Source: Burkholderia vietnamiensis LMG 10929
GTDB taxonomy: Bacteria > Pseudomonadota > Gammaproteobacteria > Burkholderiales > Burkholderiaceae
Assembly: GCF_000959445.1 (NCBI RefSeq)
Contig: NZ_CP009631.1
Coordinates: 2,976,001 to 3,040,000 of the forward strand
Reading direction: 5' to 3'
DNA length: 64,000 bases
Every line of letters begins with the position of its first letter. Positions within the stretch are counted from its first letter, which is position 1. A program made the position numbers and the translations under genes. A model generated the notes under the pieces. It did no database searches. It worked only from the letters and a program-made list of their open reading frames with translations, and was not told where the DNA came from. Shown piece by piece: positions 46,705 through 56,093 of this stretch.

Positions 46705-46879
46705 GGCGCTCACGGTAATGGGACGGGCACGCGCGGCGGCCGGGCAGCCACACGCCCCGCGATTCTACGCGGTCGGGCTGACGGCGGCGCGCAACACTCG
46801 AAGGCCGCGCGACTTCCGCGCGCGCGACGAACTCGGGTATCTTGTGACGTGACCCTGAAACGCCTGCAGGCGAGCGCCC

Positions 46880-47740
46880 ATGAAAAACGTCCTCAGCATT
46901 CAGTCGCACGTGATCTACGGACATGCCGGCAACAGCGCGGCCGTGTTTCCGATGCAACGGCTCGGCGTCAACGTCTGGCCGCTCAACACCGTCCAGCTGT
47001 CCAACCACATGCAGTACGGGCACTGGGCCGGCAGCGCGATCGACGCCGCGAAGATGGAGCAGCTGGTCGACGGTGTCGCCGCGATCGGCGGCCTGAAGCG
47101 CTGCGACGCGGTGCTGTCCGGCTTCGTCGGCTCGCCGGCGCAGGCGCGCGCCACGGTCGAGATCGTGCGCACGGTGAAGGCGATGAACCCGAACGCGTGG
47201 TACTTCTGCGATCCGGCGTTGGGCCAGACCGGCGGAATCCGGCCCGAGCCCGGCGTCGAGGAATACATCGTCGACGAGATGCCGGCGCTCGCCGACGGCA
47301 TGTCGCCGAACCACACCGAGCTGCAGAAGCTCGCGGGGCGGCGCATCGAGACGGTCGCCGAAGCCGTGGACGCGTGCCGCGCCCTGATCCGCCGCGGCCC
47401 GAAGCTCATTCTCGTCAAGCACCTGCACGACCGTAACAGCCCGGCCGACCGCTTCAACATGCTGGCCGTCACCGAAACCGAAGCATGGATCGGCCAGCGT
47501 CCGCTCTATGCGTTTCCGCGCCATCCGGTCGGCGTGGGCGACCTCACCAGCGCGATCTTCGTCGCGCGCCGGCTGCGCGGCGATTCCGTGCGCGGCGCGT
47601 TCGAGCACACGCTCGCGGCCGTGCACGCGGTGGTCAAGGCGACCTACGACGCACGCCGCTACGAGCTCGAGCTCGTCGCCGCCCAGGATGAAATCGCGCG
47701 GCCGAGCGAGTGGTTCGGCGCGTGGGTGACCGACGCCTGA
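46880..47740 (+). CDS. pdxY: Pyridoxal kinase
   Basis: The 286-residue PfkB/ribokinase-fold kinase of the pyridoxal type begins [26 protein letters not shown], which holds the substrate-binding serine and histidine. It has the WYFCDPALG segment and the ATP/anion-hole motif [10 protein letters not shown], where the Asp acts as catalytic base. It phosphorylates pyridoxal to PLP in B6 salvage. Length equals the E. coli PdxY (287). It is divergent from the hydrolase gene and about 285 bases upstream of the phospholipase gene. Confidence 0.96.
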   Translation: MKNVLSIQSHVIYGHAGNSAAVFPMQRLGVNVWPLNTVQLSNHMQYGHWAGSAIDAAKMEQLVDGVAAIGGLKRCDAVLSGFVGSPAQARATVEIVRTVKAMNPNAWYFCDPALGQTGGIRPEPGVEEYIVDEMPALADGMSPNHTELQKLAGRRIETVAEAVDACRALIRRGPKLILVKHLHDRNSPADRFNMLAVTETEAWIGQRPLYAFPRHPVGVGDLTSAIFVARRLRGDSVRGAFEHTLAAVHAVVKATYDARRYELELVAAQDEIARPSEWFGAWVTDA

Positions 47741-48024
47741 CGCAGCCGCAGCGCGGCGTGCGGCGCCGCGTGTCGAAGCCTGCGCGGCGCGCCGCGCGCC
47801 GCCCTTCTCCCGCCGTCCACGCGGGCCATCGCTGCCCCAACCGAACCCGCGCCGTACCTGCAAACCGTGCAAACGTTTCCGACTTCACATGAATGACACC
47901 GTTTGCTCGCTATGCTCGCGTCCGCACGACCGACGCAGCCGCATCCTGCGTCCGGGCGCGCCAGCCTGTTCCGTTGTTCCGCATGTCCCGCCAACCGGCT
48001 CCCCTTTACCCCACGATAACGACC

Positions 48025-50169
48025 ATGACCCGATCGACCCGTCGTGACTTCCTCCGCGTCGCCGCCGGCACCGCCGGCGCCGCCGCGCTGAACCTGTTCC
48101 CGCCCGTGATCCGCGATGCGCTCGCCATTCCCGCGAACCGCCGTACCGGCACGATCCGCGACATCGAACACATCGTGATCCTGATGCAGGAGAATCGCTC
48201 GTTCGACCATTACTTCGGCACGATGCGCGGCGTGCGCGGCTTCGGCGACCCGCGGCCGCTGCGCCTCGCGAGCGGCAAGTCCGTGTTCCACCAGCCGGCC
48301 GGCCCGGCCGAGGTGCTGCCGTTCCATCCGGGCGCCGACAACCTCGGCCTGCAGTTCCTGCAGGATCTGCCGCACGGCTGGCAGGACATGCATGCCGCGT
48401 GGAACAAAGGCCGCTACGACCAGTGGGTGCCGAACAAGGGCACCACGACGATGGCGTACCTGAAGCGCGACGACATCCCGTTCCACTATCAGCTCGCCGA
48501 CGCGTTCACGATCTGCGACGCGTACCACTGCGCGATCCCGAGCTCGACCGACCCGAACCGCTACTACATGTGGACCGGCTACGTCGGCAACGACGGCACG
48601 GGCGGCGGCCCGGTGCTCGGCAACGAGGAACAGGGCTACGGCTGGACGACCTATCCGGAAGTGCTCGAGCAGGCCGGCGTGTCGTGGAAGATCTACCAGG
48701 ACGTCGGCACCGGGCTCGACGCGAAGGGCTCGTGGGGCTGGACGCAGAACCCGTACATCGGCAACTACGGCGACAACGCGCTGCTGTACTTCAACCAGTA
48801 CCGCAACGCGCTGCCCGGCACGCCGCTGTACGAGAAGGCGCGCACCGGCACCAACATCAGCGCCGGCGGCACGCTGTTCGACGTGCTGGAGCAGGACGTG
48901 AAGAACGGCACGCTGCCGCAGGTGTCGTGGATCTGCGCGCCGGAAGCGTACTCCGAGCATCCGAACTGGCCGGCGAACTACGGCGCGTGGTACATCGAGC
49001 AAGTGCTGAAGGTGCTGGTGTCGAATCCGGACGTGTGGAGCAAGACCGCGCTCTTCATCACCTACGACGAGAACGACGGCTTCTTCGACCACGTGCCGCC
49101 GCCGTTCGCGCCGCAGTCGCGCGATAACGGGCTGTCGACCGTCGCGACGACCAACGAGGTGTTCGCCGGCGACGCGTCGCACATGGCGGGCGCGTACGGG
49201 CTCGGGCCGCGCGTGCCGATGCTCGTGGTGTCGCCGTGGACCAAGGGTGGCTGGGTCTGCTCGCAGACCTTCGATCACACGTCGCTGCTGCAATTCATCG
49301 AAGCGCGCTTCGGTGCGCAATATCCGATCACGGCCGCGAACGTATCGCCGTGGCGCCGCGCGGTGTGCGGCAACCTGACGTCGGCGTTCGACTTCTCGAA
49401 CGCCGACGCCGCCTGGCCGACGCTGCCGGACACGAGCGGCTACGCGCCGCCCGACCGCGTGCGCCATCCAGACTACATCCCCGTGCCGCCGGCGCTGCAG
49501 ACGGTGCCGAAACAGGAAGCCGGGCTGCGTCCGGCGCGCGCGCTGCCGTACGAACTGTTCGTGCACGGCCGCGTCGAGCCCGCGAGCGGCCAGTTCCGGC
49601 TGACCTTCGCGAACACGGGCCGCGCCGGTGCGGCGTTCCAGGTGCAGTCGCGCAACCGCGTCGACGGCCCGTGGACGTACACGGTCGAAGCCGGCAAGCG
49701 GATCGCCGATACGTGGAGCGCCGCCGCGTCGCTCGGCCTGTACGACCTCGACGTGTACGGCCCGAACGGCTTCTACTGCCATTTCCGCGGCTCGTTCGCG
49801 AGCGGCGTCGGCGGCACGAGCGGGAACCCCGAGGTCGTCTACGGCTACGACGTCGCGAACGGCAACATCACGCTGCGTCTGATGAACCGCGGCCACAAGG
49901 CGGTGCGGCTCAAGGTGAGCAACGCGTACGGCCACCGCGGCGCACGCACGTTCGAGCTCGCGCCGGGCGCCCACGTCGACGACTACTGGGACCTGCGCGG
50001 CAGCCACGGCTGGTATGACCTGACCGTCAGCGACGAGCGGCCGCTCGGCTTCGTGCGCCGCTTCGCGGGGCACGTCGAGACCGGCCGGCCGAGCACCAGC
50101 GACCCGGCGATCCGCACGAGCGCGACGCAGGACGTCGTAGAAGCCGCGTCGGACGCGCTGGCCGACTGA
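48025..50169 (+). CDS. plcN: Phosphocholine-type phospholipase C, Tat-exported
   Basis: The 714-residue protein has a twin-arginine signal (STRRDFLRVAAG, residues 4-15). A phosphoesterase domain (about 45-440) contains MQENRSFDHYFG (residues 54-65) with the catalytic-type asparagine/histidine set, CAIPSSTDPNR, and YDENDGFFDHVPPP. Two C-terminal beta domains of the bacterial PLC C-terminal type follow (about 500-690; VHGRVEPASGQFRLTF and YDLTVSDERP). It matches PlcN/PlcH-type enzymes that cleave phosphatidylcholine and related lipids after Tat export. Haemolytic or non-haemolytic type cannot be told from sequence. An in-frame ATG at 47983 would add 14 residues. No plcR gene follows. Confidence 0.92.
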   Translation: MTRSTRRDFLRVAAGTAGAAALNLFPPVIRDALAIPANRRTGTIRDIEHIVILMQENRSFDHYFGTMRGVRGFGDPRPLRLASGKSVFHQPAGPAEVLPFHPGADNLGLQFLQDLPHGWQDMHAAWNKGRYDQWVPNKGTTTMAYLKRDDIPFHYQLADAFTICDAYHCAIPSSTDPNRYYMWTGYVGNDGTGGGPVLGNEEQGYGWTTYPEVLEQAGVSWKIYQDVGTGLDAKGSWGWTQNPYIGNYGDNALLYFNQYRNALPGTPLYEKARTGTNISAGGTLFDVLEQDVKNGTLPQVSWICAPEAYSEHPNWPANYGAWYIEQVLKVLVSNPDVWSKTALFITYDENDGFFDHVPPPFAPQSRDNGLSTVATTNEVFAGDASHMAGAYGLGPRVPMLVVSPWTKGGWVCSQTFDHTSLLQFIEARFGAQYPITAANVSPWRRAVCGNLTSAFDFSNADAAWPTLPDTSGYAPPDRVRHPDYIPVPPALQTVPKQEAGLRPARALPYELFVHGRVEPASGQFRLTFANTGRAGAAFQVQSRNRVDGPWTYTVEAGKRIADTWSAAASLGLYDLDVYGPNGFYCHFRGSFASGVGGTSGNPEVVYGYDVANGNITLRLMNRGHKAVRLKVSNAYGHRGARTFELAPGAHVDDYWDLRGSHGWYDLTVSDERPLGFVRRFAGHVETGRPSTSDPAIRTSATQDVVEAASDALAD

Positions 50170-50181
50170 CGACGGCCAGCG

Positions 50182-50210
50182 CGACGCAGCCCCGCCGCGG
50201 GGCTGCGTCG
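50182..50210 (+). terminator. Hairpin after the phospholipase gene, probable terminator
   Basis: CGACGCAGCCCC pairs perfectly with its complement across a 5-base loop, 13 bases after the stop codon. A T-tract is missing, so it may work by RNA stabilisation or weak termination. Confidence 0.5.
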
Positions 50211-50490
50211 CCTGCCGCATCCTCCTGCTCTACCCGCCTTCCGCCCTGCCTCCATTCGTCCGTCCGCTCGTGACGGGAAACTCCCGATACCGGCCGCTGC
50301 CGCACGCGCGGAAGCTATGCGCAAATCCGCATCGAATGCGCGGCAAATTGCCAAGACCCGCACATATCGGCGACCTATAAATCGAAGCGATCGGGGCTCC
50401 TCGCCGAGCCTGCCGGGAGCGTCTTCCCTGGAATGGCAGCACGCCGGACCTACCCGCCCGATCGGAGAAGCGGTTGAACCGCCCGCCCGT

Positions 50491-50519
50491 CGCGCGCATC
50501 CGGCTGCCGGATGCGCGCG
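50491..50519 (+). promoter_or_regulatory. Perfect leader hairpin before the orphan binding-protein gene
   Basis: Arms CGCGCGCATCCGG and its complement (13 bp) flank a 3-base loop, ending 36 bases before the ATG at 50556, with the AAGAGGA ribosome-binding site between. It could be a weak attenuator or an RNA-stability element. There is no T-run. Confidence 0.45.
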
Positions 50520-50555
50520 GTATCCACCCGCTGGTGTAGAACAAGAGGAACGAAC

Positions 50556-51704
50556 ATGAAATTTCGTCATTCCCTGCTGTCGGTATCGGTCGTATCCGCA
50601 TTGGCACTCCTCTCGCAACAGGCCGCCCGCGCCGCCGACGCAACCGACGTGAAGGTCGGTTTCGCCGCTCCGCTCACGGGCGTGAACGCCGGCTACGGCA
50701 AGGATCTACAGAACGGCGTGCAGCTCGCGCTCGACGATGCGGTCGCGCAGAAGGTGCAGATCGCCGGCAAGCCCGCGCATTTCGACCTCGTCGTGCAGGA
50801 CGACCAGGCCGACCCGCGCATCGGCGTGCAGGCCGCGCAGGCGCTGGTCGACCAGAACGTGTCGGTGGTGATCGGCCACTTCAACTCGGGCACGACGATT
50901 CCGGCGTCGGTCGTCTACGACAAGGCCGGCATCCCGGTGATCGACCCGGCCGCCACCAACCCGACGCTCACGTCGCGCGGGCTCGCGAACATGTTCATGG
51001 TGATCGCGACCGACGGCCAGAACGCGGGCAACGCAGGCAAGTACGCCGTCGACGTGACGAAGGCGAAACGCATCGCGATCATCGACGACCGCACCGCGTT
51101 CGGCCAGGGCGAGGCCGACGAGTTCGAGAAGGCCGTGAAGGCGGCCGGCGGCAACATCATCGGCCGCGAGTTCACCAACAACCAGGCCGTCGACTTCCGC
51201 GCGCAGATCACCAGCCTGAAGGGCAAGAATCCCGACCTGATCTTCTTCGGCGGCCTCGATTCGCTGGCCGCGAACTTCATCAAGCAGATGCGCCAGCTCG
51301 GGCTGACCGCGCAGTTCGTCGGCGGCGGCGGCGTGAAGGACAACGAGTTCGTGAAGATCGCCGGCCCGGCCGCCGAAGGCGCGATGGCGTGGGAATACGG
51401 CCGGCCGCTCGATGAACTGCCGCAAGGCAAGGATTTCGAGAAGCGCTTCAAGAAGCGCTTCGGCGTCGACGTGCTGTCGTACGCGCAGTTCGGCTACGAC
51501 GCCGCATGGGCCGCGATCAAGGCGATGCAGGCGGCCAATTCGACGGATCCGAAGGTCTATCGCCCGGCGCTGAAGAAAGTGGACTTCGAAGGCGTGACCG
51601 GACGCATCTCGTTCGCCAACGACGGCTCGCTGAAGAGCGGGATGTCGACGCTGTACCAGGTGAAGAACGGCACGTGGAAGACCATCGTGACGAAGGGAGG
51701 CTGA
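50556..51704 (+). CDS. Branched-chain amino acid-type periplasmic binding protein (LivK-like), orphan
   Basis: The 382-residue type-I periplasmic binding protein has a signal peptide (residues 1-27, ending QQAARA-A). The mature N-terminus VKVGFAAPLTGVNAGYGKDLQNG and the VVIGHFNSGTTIPAS and AFGQGEADEF segments are typical of LivJ/LivK. No permease or ATPase gene is next to it, so it must share a transporter encoded elsewhere or serve a sensor. The ligand may be leucine, isoleucine, valine or another amino acid/amide. The start ATG at 50556 has AAGAGGA upstream. Confidence 0.92.
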   Translation: MKFRHSLLSVSVVSALALLSQQAARAADATDVKVGFAAPLTGVNAGYGKDLQNGVQLALDDAVAQKVQIAGKPAHFDLVVQDDQADPRIGVQAAQALVDQNVSVVIGHFNSGTTIPASVVYDKAGIPVIDPAATNPTLTSRGLANMFMVIATDGQNAGNAGKYAVDVTKAKRIAIIDDRTAFGQGEADEFEKAVKAAGGNIIGREFTNNQAVDFRAQITSLKGKNPDLIFFGGLDSLAANFIKQMRQLGLTAQFVGGGGVKDNEFVKIAGPAAEGAMAWEYGRPLDELPQGKDFEKRFKKRFGVDVLSYAQFGYDAAWAAIKAMQAANSTDPKVYRPALKKVDFEGVTGRISFANDGSLKSGMSTLYQVKNGTWKTIVTKGG

Positions 51705-51919
51705 TCGACCGGCAGCACCGCGCCCGGACGACTGTACCGGGCGCCCGGCGCGGGCCGCGACGACGATGCGCGTCGCGACCGCTCCTGACCCGGCGTGCGT
51801 GGCGAGCGGTCGCGACGCGCGCCGGCGGCCACTGCGCCGACAAGGTCGCCACCATCTCATACGACGACCGATCTCAATACACTCTGCATGCGGCGCACGT
51901 CACCGCGTGGCCATGCGTC

Positions 51920-52681
51920 TCAGCCGGCTTGCGTATCACGCTCCGCTTCGGCCGCCTCGTGCGCGCGGCGCAGCCGCTCGCGGCTATTGGTGAGGTGCGT
52001 GCGCATCGCGGCGCGCGCGGCCTCCGGGTCGTGGCGTGCGATGGCCTCGTAGATGTCCTCGTGCTCGTGATTGAGCCGGCCCACGTAGCGCTCCAGGTCG
52101 TCGCCCGCGAAGCGGGCGGAATTCACCCGCGTGCGCGGAATGATCGACGCGCCCAGCTGCGTCATGATGTCGACGAAATAGCGGTTGCCGGTCGACTGCG
52201 CGATCTGCAGATGGAACTGGAAGTCGAGCTGCGCGGTGTCGTGACCGCCGCCCGCCCCCGAGGCGATCGCGTCGAGCGCGCGGCGCAGCGCGGCGAGATC
52301 CGCGTCGCTCGCGCGTTGCGCGGCAAGGCTCGCGCACTCGCTCTCGAGGCTGATCCGCAGCTCGAGCACCGCGAGCACGTCGCGCAGCGTCGTGATGGTC
52401 GCGGGATCGATCCCGAGCGCCCGACGACGCGACGGCTCCAGCACGAAGCTGCCGATCCCGTGGCGCGTTTCGATCAGGCCGCTCGCCTGCATCCGCGAGA
52501 TCGCTTCGCGCACGACCGTGCGGCTGACGCCCTGCGCCGCCATGACTTCGGTTTCGGTCGGCAGCTTGTCGCCGGGACGCAGCGTGCCGTTTTCGATCTG
52601 CGCGGTCAGCGCGTCGACGACATCTTGTGCGAGGCTGCGGGCGCGACGGCGCGGCGCTGCGGGAAGCGTGGGCACGGACAT
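51920..52681 (-). CDS. GntR/FadR (FCD)-family regulator, likely controller of glucarate use
   Basis: The 253-residue protein has an N-terminal GntR winged helix-turn-helix (about residues 15-85; LPTETEVMAAQGVSRTVVREAISRM) and a C-terminal FCD helical ligand domain (about 95-235) with metal-ligand-type histidines (DFQFHLQIAQ, HEDIYEAI). The start at 52681 (MSVPTLPA) has an AAGGA upstream; a longer frame reaches 52771. It lies divergent to glucarate dehydratase with a 422-base gap that holds an inverted repeat (52774-52796) over its own promoter. Regulation of gudD is inferred from position; sugar acids are common FCD ligands. Confidence 0.9.
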   Translation of the reverse strand: MSVPTLPAAPRRRARSLAQDVVDALTAQIENGTLRPGDKLPTETEVMAAQGVSRTVVREAISRMQASGLIETRHGIGSFVLEPSRRRALGIDPATITTLRDVLAVLELRISLESECASLAAQRASDADLAALRRALDAIASGAGGGHDTAQLDFQFHLQIAQSTGNRYFVDIMTQLGASIIPRTRVNSARFAGDDLERYVGRLNHEHEDIYEAIARHDPEAARAAMRTHLTNSRERLRRAHEAAEAERDTQAG

Positions 52682-52756
52682 GAGGCCGGTTCCTTTTTGA
52701 GTGATCGTAATGTGAGCCGAGGGTTTACGCGGGGTTTGAGCGAACGCCGTGGATTC

Positions 52757-52796
52757 ATTATACTGCGTCACAAGTCATCCGACGACTGATGATGAC
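52757..52796 (-). promoter_or_regulatory. Promoter of the FCD regulator with overlapping inverted repeat
   Basis: On the minus strand a consensus -10 TATAAT (52762-52757) lies 75 bases upstream of the regulator ATG. An inverted repeat GTCATC (52774-52779) / GATGAC (52791-52796) with an 11-base spacer spans the -35 position. This is compatible with autorepression by the regulator. The -35 itself is weak (TCGTCG). Confidence 0.55.
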
Positions 52797-53103
52797 CACA
52801 CGGATCTCCTGTCGACCACGGCAGGCGCAGTGCCTGCCCGGTCCCGTGATAGGTCTTCATCGACGTTCGCACCTGCGTGCAGATGCCGGCGTGCGGTTCG
52901 GCAGTGGACGAGGCGCACATGCGCGCCTGGCTTCCGTCCGATGCGGCACCGGCATCGGGCGCGCGTCGCTCGCCCCTCGCGGGTTGCTGTCGACGGGCGC
53001 GGTTCGTGCGCCGCGCACGTCGGTTGTCGAATGATCGCATCTCGCGCCGCGCGCGGCAAAGCATTTGCCGCACGGCATCGCCTACTCTCTCGTCATCGCC
53101 GCC
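52797..53103. other. Remaining spacer before gudD
   Basis: About 307 bases of GC-rich sequence without a credible gene. It must include the gudD promoter, which I could not place. Confidence 0.4.
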
Positions 53104-54456
53104 ATGAACGCCGTCACCGCCTCGCCTTCCCACGACACGCCGCGCATCGTCGATCTGCAAGCCATTCCGGTCGCCGGCCACGACAGCATGCTGCTGAACC
53201 TGAGCGGCGCGCACGGCCCGTTCTTCACGCGCAACCTCGTGATCCTGAAAGACAGCGCGGGCCGCATCGGCGTCGGCGAAGTGCCGGGCGGCGAAAGCAT
53301 TCGCCGCACGCTCGACGATGCGCGCGCGTGCGTCGTCGGCCAGCCGGTCGGCAATTACCACGCGGTGCTCAACGACGTTCGGCGCACGTTCGCCGATCGC
53401 GACGCGGGCGGCCGCGGGCTGCAGACCTTCGACCTGCGCACGACGATCCACGCGGTCACCGCGCTCGAAGCCGCGCTGCTCGACCTGCTCGGCCAGCATC
53501 TCGGCGTGCCCGTGGCCGCGCTGCTCGGCGAAGGCCAGCAGCGCGAGCAAGTGGAAATGCTCGGTTACCTGTTCTACGTCGGCGACCGCACCAGGACCGC
53601 ACTGCCCTACCGCGACGGCCGCGACGCGACCGACGACTGGACGCGCGTGCGCGACGAAGCCGCATTGACGCCCGACGCGGTCGTGCGCCTCGCAGAAGCC
53701 GCACATGCCCGCTACGGCTTCAACGACTTCAAGCTGAAGGGCGGCGTGTTCGAAGGCGCGCGCGAAATCGAGGCCGTGACGGCGCTCGCCGAGCGCTTTC
53801 CCGACGCGCGCGTGACGCTCGACCCGAACGGCGCGTGGTCGCTGGACGAAGCCGTGCGGCTGTGCCGCGACCAGCATCACGTGCTGGCCTATGCGGAAGA
53901 CCCCTGCGGCGCAGAGAACGGCTATTCGGGCCGCGAGGTGATGGCCGAGTTCCGCCGCGCGACCGGGCTGCCGACGGCGACCAACATGATCGCGACCGAC
54001 TGGCGCCAGATGGGCCACGCGATCCAGCTGCAGGCCGTCGACATCCCGCTGGCCGATCCACATTTCTGGACGATGCAGGGCTCGGTGCGCGTCGCGCAGA
54101 TGTGCCGCGACTGGGGCCTCACGTGGGGCTCGCATTCGAACAACCATTTCGACGTGTCGCTCGCGATGTTCACGCACGTCGCGGCGGCGGCGCCCGGCCA
54201 GGTGACCGCGATCGATACGCACTGGATCTGGCAGGACGGTGAGCGGCTGACGCGCGAGCCGCTGAAGATCGCCAACGGGCTCGTGGAAGTGCCGAAGCGG
54301 CCGGGCCTCGGCATCGATATCGACATGGACGCGGTCGCGCGCGCGCACGAGCTGTACAAGCAGCACGGGCTCGGCGCCCGCGACGATGCGGCCGCCATGC
54401 AATATCTGATTCCCGGATGGACGTTCGACAACAAGCGTCCGAGCCTGGTGCGCTAA
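53104..54456 (+). CDS. gudD: Glucarate dehydratase (enolase superfamily)
   Basis: The 450-residue enzyme dehydrates D-glucarate (and often L-idarate) to 5-keto-4-deoxy-glucarate. Residues match the E. coli enzyme with an offset of five: K210/K212 in FKLKGG, D240 in DPNGAW, E265 in EDPCGAENG, and H344 of the His-Asp dyad in GSHSNNHFD. These bind Mg2+ and perform acid-base chemistry. The start at 53104 avoids a 13-residue upstream extension. Downstream catabolic genes (garD, kdgD, transporter) are absent in the window, so the pathway is completed elsewhere. Confidence 0.95.
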   Translation: MNAVTASPSHDTPRIVDLQAIPVAGHDSMLLNLSGAHGPFFTRNLVILKDSAGRIGVGEVPGGESIRRTLDDARACVVGQPVGNYHAVLNDVRRTFADRDAGGRGLQTFDLRTTIHAVTALEAALLDLLGQHLGVPVAALLGEGQQREQVEMLGYLFYVGDRTRTALPYRDGRDATDDWTRVRDEAALTPDAVVRLAEAAHARYGFNDFKLKGGVFEGAREIEAVTALAERFPDARVTLDPNGAWSLDEAVRLCRDQHHVLAYAEDPCGAENGYSGREVMAEFRRATGLPTATNMIATDWRQMGHAIQLQAVDIPLADPHFWTMQGSVRVAQMCRDWGLTWGSHSNNHFDVSLAMFTHVAAAAPGQVTAIDTHWIWQDGERLTREPLKIANGLVEVPKRPGLGIDIDMDAVARAHELYKQHGLGARDDAAAMQYLIPGWTFDNKRPSLVR

Positions 54457-54544
54457 AAGGTAAGGCGAAGCCGGGCCGCGCAACGGCCCGGTAGAGACGA
54501 TGCGCGGCTCGCCGGCCGCGCCCGCGCTTCGACGCCGCGCTACG

Positions 54545-55009
54545 CTAGCCGGCGAGCCCGATGCCGCGCGCCATGCCCGCCGCGGCGAACACGATCACCA
54601 TCACGAGCACCGCCTGCCAGTGGCCGATCCGCACATAGGTGCGGGCGCGCCGCAGATCGGGGGTCTGCTGCCGCCGCACGGCGCCGCGCCAGCGCAGCAG
54701 CCCGAGCATCGGCACGATTTCGAGCAGCAGGATCAGCACGAGCGCGGTCATCTTGAGGTGGAAGAGCGGCTCGTGAAGGTAGTACGCGGTGCCCTTCTCG
54801 AAACCGCCGAAGGCGCGCGCAAGCCCCGTCGCGATCAACACCAGCGCCGACGCGCCCCACACCGCGTCGGCCTTGAACACACCGGGCAGGTCGGCAGCCT
54901 GTGCCGACGCGATCACGCGCCGCAGCGCGCGATTGCGTGCCGCGATCCCGGCGAACGCGACGCCGAATGCCATCAGGTGAACCGCTGCGAGCAACCATCG
55001 GACGATCAT
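54545..55009 (-). CDS. DUF2214-type membrane protein
   Basis: The 154-residue protein has four hydrophobic segments (about residues 4-24, 48-70, 83-104, 132-150) and matches the DUF2214 pattern: an early MAFGVAFAGIAARNRAL and a FKADAVWGASALVL segment with FEKGTAYYLHEPLFHLKM. AAGGAG precedes the ATG by 6 bases. It is 37 bases downstream of the larger membrane-protein gene on the same strand, and both likely share the promoter at about 55.9 kb. Function unknown. Confidence 0.8.
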   Translation of the reverse strand: MIVRWLLAAVHLMAFGVAFAGIAARNRALRRVIASAQAADLPGVFKADAVWGASALVLIATGLARAFGGFEKGTAYYLHEPLFHLKMTALVLILLLEIVPMLGLLRWRGAVRRQQTPDLRRARTYVRIGHWQAVLVMVIVFAAAGMARGIGLAG

Positions 55010-55046
55010 TGAGGCTCCTTGTCGCCCGCGCGCCGCGCGAGCGCGA

Positions 55047-55847
55047 TTAGACGATCTGTTTGAGCGCCGCGTCGAGCGCGAGGACCGCGACGCGGTCGCC
55101 TTCGGTCGCGAGCGGCGCGCGCAACACGGTCTGCCGGTTATGGCCGACGGCCGCCGGCGAATCCCACAGCAGCTCCACTTTGGGCCGCCGGAACAGGCTG
55201 CCGCGCGGCGGCGCGGCGACGGCCGATGCGGCGAGCCCGTCCGCCGCGGCCGCGGCCGGCCGGCCGGGCCAGCGCACCGACAGCTCGCGCGCGTCGTACT
55301 GGCCGACCTTGCGGCTCTCCATCCAGACGATCGCGGTGCGGGTGAGCGTGTCGAGCGAAATCGCATAGCGGCCGATCGCGAAACGGCGCGCGGCGACGTT
55401 GGTGCGCCACAGCGGCCGCGGACGGCACATCCACACGATCGCCGCATACAACGCGGGCGCGGCGACGAGCCAGCCGTTGGTCGCCGTCACCGCATGCAGC
55501 GCGCGGCGCCAGCCGGCCGCCCACGCGAACGCGCCGATCGACCAGACGGCGAACAGGAAACCGATCAGCGCGAACACGCGCAGCGCCTGGCGCAGCCATT
55601 GCGGCAGCGGATGAAACGGACGCTCGGCGCGCGCGGCGGCGCCGGGCAGCGCGAGCAACAGGAAGATCAGCACCAGATAGACGAACGCCCAGGGCGACGA
55701 CACCATCGCCGACAGCGAGGCGCGATAGCCCATCTGCGACATCGAGAACAGCCAGCGCGCGAGCAGCACGAGACCGATCGCGCGCAATGCGAAGATCACG
55801 CCGGCGCCGGGGGCCGGCGCTGCGCGCGTGGTTTTCGTTCTCGCCAA
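55047..55847 (-). CDS. Polytopic membrane protein of unknown function
   Basis: The 266-residue protein has a basic Arg/Lys/Pro N-terminus, then four hydrophobic segments (about 18-33, 49-68, 91-113, 125-140) and a soluble C-terminal half with a PRPLWRTNVAARRFAIGRYAISLDTLTRTAIVW-like beta-rich stretch. The start is TTG at 55847 with AGGAG 8 bases upstream. I do not recognise the family. A repressible-looking promoter lies 50-80 bases upstream, and the DUF2214 gene is next in the same unit. Confidence 0.7.
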   Translation of the reverse strand: MARTKTTRAAPAPGAGVIFALRAIGLVLLARWLFSMSQMGYRASLSAMVSSPWAFVYLVLIFLLLALPGAAARAERPFHPLPQWLRQALRVFALIGFLFAVWSIGAFAWAAGWRRALHAVTATNGWLVAAPALYAAIVWMCRPRPLWRTNVAARRFAIGRYAISLDTLTRTAIVWMESRKVGQYDARELSVRWPGRPAAAAADGLAASAVAAPPRGSLFRRPKVELLWDSPAAVGHNRQTVLRAPLATEGDRVAVLALDAALKQIV

Positions 55848-55897
55848 GACTGCTCTCCTATCGATGTTCGTGCGGGGCCGGATTTCGCGGCACGGCC

Positions 55898-55928
55898 ATT
55901 ATAGGGACATTACCGTCTGGACAGACGG
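55898..55928 (-). promoter_or_regulatory. Promoter with TetR-like palindrome upstream of the membrane-protein operon
   Basis: The palindrome CCGTCTG-GA-CAGACGG (55913-55928; 7-bp perfect arms, 2-base centre) sits where the -35 box should be. A consensus TATAAT (-10) lies at 55903-55898 on the minus strand, about 50 bases before the TTG start. TetR-family operators often have this form, so a repressor encoded elsewhere is likely. No tetR gene is in the window. Confidence 0.6.
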
Positions 55929-56023
55929 CTCGATCGCGTGCCCGATCGGTTCCCGCGCCGTTCGCGGCGTCGGGCGCGGCGAGAATACAACAGATCGCAA
56001 CGGCTCGGCACGGCAGATGTGAC

Positions 56024-56054
56024 GACGCCCCGCCGGAAACCCGGACGGGGCGTC
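56024..56054 (-). terminator. Hairpin after the glycosyltransferase gene, weak terminator candidate
   Basis: GACGCCCCG and its complement form a 9-bp stem 40 bases past the stop of the minus-strand glycosyltransferase gene. No T-tract follows, so termination is uncertain. Confidence 0.4.
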
Positions 56055-56093
56055 GGTGCCGACACCGGCCGCAGCGCGGCCGGCGACTCGGCG

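Larger units (their letters stand above)
50170..50555. other. Intergenic with two perfect hairpins
   Basis: This 386-base region has the post-plc hairpin (50182-50210) and a leader hairpin (50491-50519) close to the next start codon. No gene is seen in between. Confidence 0.6.

Noticed and set aside
54469..54491. CCGGGCCG hairpin after gudD as a terminator
   Set aside because: The stem is short and lacks a T-tract on either strand; not convincing enough to list as a feature.
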